This document shows positions 59,118 to 64,000 of a DNA stretch of 64,000 nucleotides, one piece after another. The notes under the pieces are model-generated. The model saw only the letters and a list, made by a program, of their open reading frames with translations, was not told the origin of the DNA and made no database searches. Numbering within the stretch: the stretch's first letter is position 1; the number at the start of each line of letters is the position of its first letter. The stretch is from JAGVPT01 sp964439265. GTDB lineage: Bacteria; Bacteroidota; Ignavibacteria; UBA10030; UBA8401. The stretch spans positions 62,001 to 126,000 of the forward strand of contig CAYTOA010000001.1 in the NCBI GenBank assembly GCA_964439265.1, read 5' to 3'. The position numbers and the translations under genes were made by a program.

Positions 59118-60440
59118 TTACAATGCTGCGCCCGCAAGCGAATCGTCGAAGAGCTGCGCCAGCCGTTTCGTAATTTCTTTTCTCTCGAACTGTGTTACCG
59201 TATTCACGTCCGGTGAAAAACTCGGTTTATTATAGAGATAATCGCTGTAATATTCAAGAATGATGCGTTCGATTGCTGGGATGTCATCGTTGCGTGCGAC
59301 GCTGCCGGTACCCGTAGATCGCAGCAGTTCGGCTATCGCCCCTTCGTGAGCGATGCCGATGATCGGCCGCCGGGCCCCGATGTATTCGAAAACCTTGCCC
59401 GGAACGATTTCTTCCCCTCCCGCATATTCATCCACGATCAACAGCAATGCGTCGGATGTCATCAGATGAGCGATACTTTCGGAGTGAGGGAGATAGGGAA
59501 ATAATTCAATGCACTCAGCGACTGACGGTTCGTGAAACATGTCCAGAATTTCGCCGCCGAACCTTCCGATAAAGTTCAGCCGGATCTTCTTCGAGTCGAT
59601 TTTTCCAACGGCGATGAGATTTGAGACCGCCTGCAAAAATGTCCTTGGATTGCGAACACCGTACATCGAACCCGTGTACGTTACCGTAAACTTATCGTTC
59701 CTGTGAAATGCCGTCGTCGGGAAATCAGCACTGTCGAATCCATTCGGTAAAAGGACAACTTTGTCGAGGGGGACGTTAGGATATTTTTTATGGAGGTCGA
59801 GAAGAATACCGCGCCATGCAACTTCAACCCTTGTCGCTTCTTCAAAACAGCTTCGTTCAAGATAGGCGTCTAACATCTTCGGGAGGAACCAGCGGTTGGG
59901 TGTTGAGAGAAAACCAGTCCACGGGTCCCGGAAGCCCGCTACCCACGGTATCCCGGTCGCGCGATGAACATTCCTGGCGATGACCGCGCACGTGTAGGGA
60001 GGGGACGAAGAATAGATCGTGTCGACATGTTCCGCCTCGATGATCCTCTTTGCCTCTTTCACCACGGTAAACAGCCAGCCTATGCGCGCATCGGGGATAA
60101 AAAAGGTCGCCCGGATAAATTCCGCGATTCCTTCAGCGAATGTCTTTCGCTCTCCTTTTTTTGGAATGTTATTGACATCGACAGCTGTACCCGGCTTTTT
60201 GCCAGTGATGCTTCGGTACAGGCCGTATGGTTCAAGAATGGGAGTCCTGAAAACTTTCAGCGAGGGGGGAATTTCTCTAAGGAGCGACTCATCACGCGCC
60301 GGATAATCTCCATCTTGCACCGTGAGGACAACCGGTTCCCATCCAAACTCAGGGAGGTACTTTACGAATTTCAGAACTCTCTGTACTCCCGGCCCCCCGG
60401 AAGGCGGAAAGTAGTACGTGATAATGAGAACTTTTTTCAT
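59118..60440 (-). CDS. GT4-family glycosyltransferase
   Basis: 440 residues. The N-terminus reads LIITYYFPPSGGPGVQRVLKF, the usual acceptor-side glycine loop of GT4 enzymes. A VDTIYSSSPPYTCAVIAR stretch and the donor-side motif TVTYTGSMYGVRNP follow. The EX7E-type motif is weakened (GKVFEYIGARRPIIG). It probably adds a sugar to a lipid- or cell-surface acceptor, and likely shares an operon with the YfhO gene downstream. A large insertion near residues 75-110 (KPGTAVDVNNIPKKGERK) is typical of the group. Confidence 0.85.
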   Translation of the reverse strand: MKKVLIITYYFPPSGGPGVQRVLKFVKYLPEFGWEPVVLTVQDGDYPARDESLLREIPPSLKVFRTPILEPYGLYRSITGKKPGTAVDVNNIPKKGERKTFAEGIAEFIRATFFIPDARIGWLFTVVKEAKRIIEAEHVDTIYSSSPPYTCAVIARNVHRATGIPWVAGFRDPWTGFLSTPNRWFLPKMLDAYLERSCFEEATRVEVAWRGILLDLHKKYPNVPLDKVVLLPNGFDSADFPTTAFHRNDKFTVTYTGSMYGVRNPRTFLQAVSNLIAVGKIDSKKIRLNFIGRFGGEILDMFHEPSVAECIELFPYLPHSESIAHLMTSDALLLIVDEYAGGEEIVPGKVFEYIGARRPIIGIAHEGAIAELLRSTGTGSVARNDDIPAIERIILEYYSDYLYNKPSFSPDVNTVTQFERKEITKRLAQLFDDSLAGAAL

Positions 60441-60683
60441 TCCTGGTCAGCTAGTGCGGTACCGAATCAAGGCTCGGCAGCCGTTCCTCTTTCACAAAAC
60501 ATAAACGGCTGTAATGCCCATGCACCACAGCCGTGAAAAGCAATACATTATAGTTGAAAAATACGAAGAATATGCTGCAAAGGCAATATCCACGGTACGC
60601 TGTAAACCGATGCAATCACAGAGGCTTGCAAGGTTTTGTTGTTCGTGTTTTTCCTTCACTCTAGCGATTCTTTCATTTTTGAC

Positions 60684-60712
60684 TTGACAAATAGTTCTTT
60701 AGTGTGTAATTT
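60684..60712 (+). promoter_or_regulatory. Sigma-70-type promoter of the rrf2 operon
   Basis: TTGACA at 60684-60689, a 17-bp spacer and TAATTT at 60707-60712. The ATG of the regulator follows only 24 bases after the -10 box, with no ribosome site, so the message may be nearly leaderless. Confidence 0.65.
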
Positions 60713-60730
60713 AAGATAAATTAGTCTGAA
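60710..60730 (+). promoter_or_regulatory. Candidate Rrf2 operator, site 1
   Basis: TTTAAGA-N8-TCTGAA, an imperfect dyad overlapping the -10 box, where a bound repressor would block RNA polymerase. The same pattern with the same spacing lies before the next gene (61193). Confidence 0.5.
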
Positions 60731-60735
60731 ATTAT

Positions 60736-61176
60736 ATGAGCCTTATTTTTAGCCGTCAATGCGAATACGCCCTTCAGGCGGTGCTCTATGTCGCTCTCAA
60801 ACCTGAAGGCGAAATGTCGTCGATAAAAGAGATGACGAAAAAACTCGGCATCCCGTACCATTTTTTGGGAAAGATCATGCAGGACCTCTCCCGCAAAGGT
60901 TTATTGCGGTCGTTAAAAGGTCCAACGGGCGGTTTCGCCCTGGGAATGCCGGCGAAGGACATCACACTTTTTCATATTGTCGAGGCGATCGACGGTGCAG
61001 CATTTACATCACAATGCGTTATGGGTTTTCCGGAATGTTCCGGGAAAAATCCCTGCGCCGTTCACGAACAATGGGCAGGCCTCAGGGAGGGAATATACAA
61101 GATGCTGGTGAATAAACAGATCGCAGATGTAGCAAAGGATATGAAGAAGCCGATGTACTCGCTGCACCGCCGCTAG
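60736..61176 (+). CDS. Rrf2-family transcriptional regulator, probably Fe-S
   Basis: 146 residues. The winged helix is followed by the family phrase LKGPTGGFALGMPA. Three cysteines, 94, 101 and 107 (C-x6-C-x5-C), match the Fe-S ligand set of IscR/NsrR-type members. It is probably a redox-, iron- or nitric-oxide-responsive repressor of this operon, including its own gene. The N-terminus IFSRQCEYALQAVLYVA is typical. It is followed by a T-run and the second operator copy. Confidence 0.9.
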   Translation: MSLIFSRQCEYALQAVLYVALKPEGEMSSIKEMTKKLGIPYHFLGKIMQDLSRKGLLRSLKGPTGGFALGMPAKDITLFHIVEAIDGAAFTSQCVMGFPECSGKNPCAVHEQWAGLREGIYKMLVNKQIADVAKDMKKPMYSLHRR

Positions 61177-61192
61177 TTTTTTTTTGTACATA

Positions 61193-61213
61193 TTTAAGAC
61201 TAAGTTATCTGAA
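61193..61213 (+). promoter_or_regulatory. Candidate Rrf2 operator, site 2
   Basis: TTTAAGA-N8-TCTGAA again, lying in the 69-bp gap between the regulator and the polyferredoxin gene, about 33 bases before its start. It is followed by ATATAA, as site 1 is followed by ATTATA. Confidence 0.5.
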
Positions 61214-61245
61214 TATAACGGATAAGGTATTTTGTGGGAGGATTT

Positions 61246-62400
61246 ATGAGGGACGCGATGAACGCTTACCGTGACGTTCCAGCAACACCGTCAAAGGAGA
61301 ATTTGCTCTCTCCGCCAAAGATTAAGAAAATTGCGCCTGAACTTCGTCGGCATAAAGTTGAAGTCCCAATCGGGCTGAATTGGCATAAGAGACTTCTCAG
61401 GAAGCTGGAGAGTGATTCCCAATTCTTACGCTCTTCGACGCAGCTTGCTTTTGCACTTCTTTGCCTTTGGATCGGAGCAGACTTTTTCCTTTTCATGAGA
61501 TGGGGAATGTCGGGGGGAGATGAGACGCTGGTATCCCGGCCTCCCGGCGTCGAAGGGTTTTTGCCGATTAGCGCGCTGCTAGGTGTGAAATACTGGCTGG
61601 AGACATCAACCGTGAATACGATTCATCCGTCGGGAATTTTCATCTTTGCGGCGATTGTGCTTGTCAGCATTGCGCTCAAAAAATCTTTCTGCAGCTGGCT
61701 CTGTCCGGTCGGGACGTTGAGCGAGTCCCTCTGGCTTCTCGGTGAAAAGATCTTTGGACGAAATCTTCGGCTGCCGCGCTGGCTGGATCATCCGCTTCGT
61801 TCGCTGAAATATCTTCTTCTTCTCTTTTTCGCGTGGGTGATTTCGGGAATGGATGTGTCCGCCCTTCAATCATTCATCAACAGCCCGTACAACAGAATGG
61901 CCGACGTGAAGATGTACTTGTTCTTCGCGAATATTTCGGCCTTCGCCTTCTGGGCGATAGTTGTTCTGATGCTGCTTTCGATCGTTATAAGAAACTTCTG
62001 GTGCAGGTTCCTCTGCCCGTACGGAGCGCTGCTTGGAGTGCTGAGCTGGTTCAGTCCCTTGAAGGTCACGCGTGAAGCCTCGTCATGCATCGATTGTGAA
62101 TTGTGCACGAAGGCCTGCCCGTCAAATATTCTCGTTCATAAAGCGGGAAGAGTCTGGAGTGACGAGTGCACGAGCTGTATGCGCTGTATTGAGGTGTGTC
62201 CGGTCAAAGACACCCTTTCGCTGCGTTCGAAGCTGATGAAGCAAACTCTTCCCGCATGGGTCTTCGGCGTTCTCGTTGCCGGCGTTTTTGTGGCCGTGAC
62301 GGGTCTTGCGATGGTGACGAACCATTGGACAAATGGTATTTCCATAGAAGAGTACTTACACCGGTTTCAAGAAATTGAATCGCCGTTGTACCAGCACTAG
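61246..62400 (+). CDS. Membrane polyferredoxin, NapH/CcoG-like
   Basis: 384 residues from the ATG at 61246, which has GGGAGG five bases upstream; the GTG at 61234 is less likely. Five or so helices carry two CxxxCP sites facing the membrane edge (CSWLCPVG and CRFLCPYG). A soluble 2x[4Fe-4S] ferredoxin domain follows (CIDCELCTKACP and CTSCMRCIEVCP). A C-terminal helix ends the protein. It should pass electrons between a quinone or membrane donor and a partner in the cytoplasm or periplasm. Its acceptor is not in the window. Confidence 0.9.
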   Translation: MRDAMNAYRDVPATPSKENLLSPPKIKKIAPELRRHKVEVPIGLNWHKRLLRKLESDSQFLRSSTQLAFALLCLWIGADFFLFMRWGMSGGDETLVSRPPGVEGFLPISALLGVKYWLETSTVNTIHPSGIFIFAAIVLVSIALKKSFCSWLCPVGTLSESLWLLGEKIFGRNLRLPRWLDHPLRSLKYLLLLFFAWVISGMDVSALQSFINSPYNRMADVKMYLFFANISAFAFWAIVVLMLLSIVIRNFWCRFLCPYGALLGVLSWFSPLKVTREASSCIDCELCTKACPSNILVHKAGRVWSDECTSCMRCIEVCPVKDTLSLRSKLMKQTLPAWVFGVLVAGVFVAVTGLAMVTNHWTNGISIEEYLHRFQEIESPLYQH

Positions 62401-62415
62401 AAAGGTGCCTAGACG

Positions 62416-63216
62416 ATGGAACCTGTTGTCGAACTGCCAGACCAGGATTATGCGGATGCAACTGATTTCTACGACAGTCTCGCCGGAGATTATGACGCGA
62501 TGACTGGCTTCGAGAAGCGGTTTATCCACGAAAAGCCGTTTTTCAGTCTCTTAGTGAGAGAATATGGAATCACGACAGCGCTCGACGCCGGCGCCGGAAC
62601 GGGATTCCATTCACTATTAATGGGACAGCTTGGGGTGGACATGACTGCTGCGGACGTGTCAAAAAAGATGATCGCGAGAGTCAAATCTCACGCTAATGAC
62701 CTGCACCTCACAATCGACGTTGTTGAATCGAACTTTGAGGACCTCCCGCGCAAGCAGCATAAAAAATTTGATGCCGTTCTGTGCATGGGCAATTCCCTTC
62801 CTCACCTTCTCACCCGCGGAGAATTGGTGTCATCTCTGAAGAGCTTTTCTGCCGTGCTGCGGCCAGGTGGTTTCCTCTTTCTTCAACTCCTCAATTATGC
62901 CCGGATCCTCGCTTCCAAAGACCGAATTCAGAGTGTGAAAGAATCAGGCGGAGTAACGTTTGTACGATCCTATGAGTTTCACGAGAAGTTCGTGGTATTT
63001 AACATTCTGCGTTTGAGTACTAAGAACGGACAGCCCGTTCATCAGCTCGACAGCGTAAAGCTTCGGCCAATCTTAAAGCAGGAACTGCTGAGTGCATTGG
63101 AAGAGGCGGGGTTTGACGATATGCGTTTCCACGGCAGCATTGCGCTTGACGATTATCATGAAGAGAGATCTAAAGATCTTGTCGTCCGGGCGCTGAAACG
63201 AAAGACAATGAACTGA
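62416..63216 (+). CDS. Class I SAM-dependent methyltransferase
   Basis: 266 residues. The SAM-binding motif LDAGAGTGFHS is followed by an acidic residue in MTAADVSKKM and motif III in VLCMGNSLPHL, with LRPGGFLFLQLL completing the fold. The wording resembles glycine/sarcosine- or ubiquinone-type methyltransferases, but the substrate is unknown. It follows the polyferredoxin by 15 bp in the same operon. The gap 63217-63412 after it contains no convincing gene. Confidence 0.88.
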   Translation: MEPVVELPDQDYADATDFYDSLAGDYDAMTGFEKRFIHEKPFFSLLVREYGITTALDAGAGTGFHSLLMGQLGVDMTAADVSKKMIARVKSHANDLHLTIDVVESNFEDLPRKQHKKFDAVLCMGNSLPHLLTRGELVSSLKSFSAVLRPGGFLFLQLLNYARILASKDRIQSVKESGGVTFVRSYEFHEKFVVFNILRLSTKNGQPVHQLDSVKLRPILKQELLSALEEAGFDDMRFHGSIALDDYHEERSKDLVVRALKRKTMN

Positions 63217-63412
63217 TCTCCCGAATTGCATAATAGAAGGAACGGTGCAGTGAAACGTCTCCGGGTCAGCCCTTGGTCTGTGATCATTATTTCGTCCTCT
63301 GTGCCTGGATCGGACGGTTGCGTATTTATCAGGAACGGCATCCGATTCCCGCGTCGCTCATCGTCGGCAACGGGGATATCGAGAATATTGACAAATAAAA
63401 CAAGTCGGTGAC

Positions 63413-64000
63413 ATGAAGAGAAGAATCTTCGGCGTAATGATTCCTCCAATGCTGATAACGAGAGAGCATGGATCATGGGCCGTCCTTGTTGTCCCAATGC
63501 TTGTCAACGTATATGTTGCAGGAAGATGGTCCGGTGATTTTGTTCTCGTCGTTCTCGTTATCCTTGGTGCATTCCTGGCATACGTGCCTGCCCAGGTTTT
63601 CCTCCGGCACCATTCAGGCGTTCGTCATCCGGTTGACAAATTGAGCCAGGCAAGATTTTGGGGGATGGTCTATGCAGGGGTTGCGATCTGCGCGGGCGTT
63701 GTGCTTCTTGCAGAGGGATACATTTTCCTTCTCGCGATCGGGGGAGCTGGAGCGATGTTATTTTACGCCAATTTCTATTGTGTGAAACATTATTCTAAAA
63801 TGGCCGCGACCGACCTGCTTGCCGTTGCGGGGCTTACGCTCGGCGGGCTGAGCGTCTATTATGTTCTTACGGGATCGCTCGACAGGACAGCCTTCGCACT
63901 CTACGTGCTCAATTTTCTTTTCTTCGGCTGCAGCGTTTTCTACGTTCACATGAAGATACAATTCTCTGCATCTAAGAGGTCGGCGATGAAATGGCGAGAG
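63413..64000 (+). CDS. YwiC-like membrane protein, 3' end outside window
   Basis: The ATG at 63413 opens a frame that runs without stop to the window edge (196 codons). The start reads MLITREHGSWAVLVVPMLVN after a few residues, the hallmark of YwiC-like proteins. About six helices are visible. In Bacillus ywiC lies beside nitrate-respiration genes. With an Rrf2 regulator and a NapH-like polyferredoxin upstream, a link to respiration or nitrogen-oxide handling is reasonable but unproven. The C-terminus is missing from the window. Confidence 0.8.
   Translation, partial: MKRRIFGVMIPPMLITREHGSWAVLVVPMLVNVYVAGRWSGDFVLVVLVILGAFLAYVPAQVFLRHHSGVRHPVDKLSQARFWGMVYAGVAICAGVVLLAEGYIFLLAIGGAGAMLFYANFYCVKHYSKMAATDLLAVAGLTLGGLSVYYVLTGSLDRTAFALYVLNFLFFGCSVFYVHMKIQFSASKRSAMKWRE

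Noticed and set aside
63233..63393. A short plus-strand frame ending LIVGNGDIENIDK between the methyltransferase and YwiC-like genes
   Set aside because: It looks faintly protein-like, possibly a gene remnant, but has no good start, no ribosome site and no recognised family.
1..64000. tRNA, rRNA, CRISPR arrays, phage genes and restriction or defence systems
   Set aside because: None could be recognised by reading; a tRNAscan-SE, CRISPR and defence-HMM search would be needed to exclude them fully.

Overview
The window is a 64 kb chromosomal stretch (about half GC) from a Gram-negative bacterium of the Bacteroidota/Ignavibacteriota/Chlorobiota assemblage, most likely an Ignavibacteria-like lineage. 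The assignment rests on family evidence: an M1-type peptidase ending in a type IX secretion (Por) sorting domain (4779-6770), a PorV/PorQ-type outer-membrane protein (11570-12667), YfhO and GT4 genes, and dispersed palindromes common in environmental genomes. No rRNA, tRNA, CRISPR array or prophage was seen. Layout, left to right: the C-terminus of an RND adaptor and a complete RND pump (1-3673); a TPR protein and the T9SS-tagged peptidase (3797-6770, minus); an RhlB-like RNA helicase, an M28 peptidase and a class III sirtuin (7107-11247); and a PorV-like gene with a lipoprotein gene, preceded by a structured leader and an intrinsic terminator (11437-13254). A minus-strand envelope cluster follows (13338-20348): a secreted protein, a FecR-domain protein, a large probable beta-barrel, and a CHASE2 adenylate cyclase. 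Upstream of it lie rseP and dxr. Next come a PpiD/SurA-like foldase, a CHASE3-like membrane sensor, aroK-aroB and a PLP decarboxylase (20453-30032). A carbohydrate cluster (30238-35534) holds a GT4 glycosyltransferase, a metallophosphoesterase, a HAD phosphatase and a convergent six-hairpin glycosidase. The region 35742-43811 carries small accessory genes: a tiny membrane protein, a terminator-ended RNA candidate, a YdeI-like protein, a YXWGXW protein, a reaction-centre-type cytochrome c fused to TPRs, an MFS pump, an ICMT-like methyltransferase, modA-modB without modC, and an RsbU-like phosphatase. Region 43941-52428 is a complete potassium-uptake locus read leftwards in the unusual order (leader ORF)-kdpC-(35-aa membrane peptide)-kdpF-kdpA-kdpB-kdpD-kdpE. 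To its right are an inositol monophosphatase, a receiver-first histidine kinase, a REP-associated tyrosine transposase with a hairpin at each end, murA, a YfhO protein and a GT4 transferase. The window ends with an Rrf2-controlled operon (60736-64000) encoding a polyferredoxin, a methyltransferase and a YwiC-like membrane protein cut by the window edge. The least explained items are: the leader before the PorV-like gene, where a closing stem, an alternative helix and a terminator are mutually exclusive as in a riboswitch or attenuator; the FecR/beta-barrel/CHASE2-cyclase cluster, in which two adjacent proteins share a domain; the paired Rrf2-type sites; and the rearranged kdp operon with two extra small ORFs. 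Functions are assigned by motif recognition only; no database search was run.
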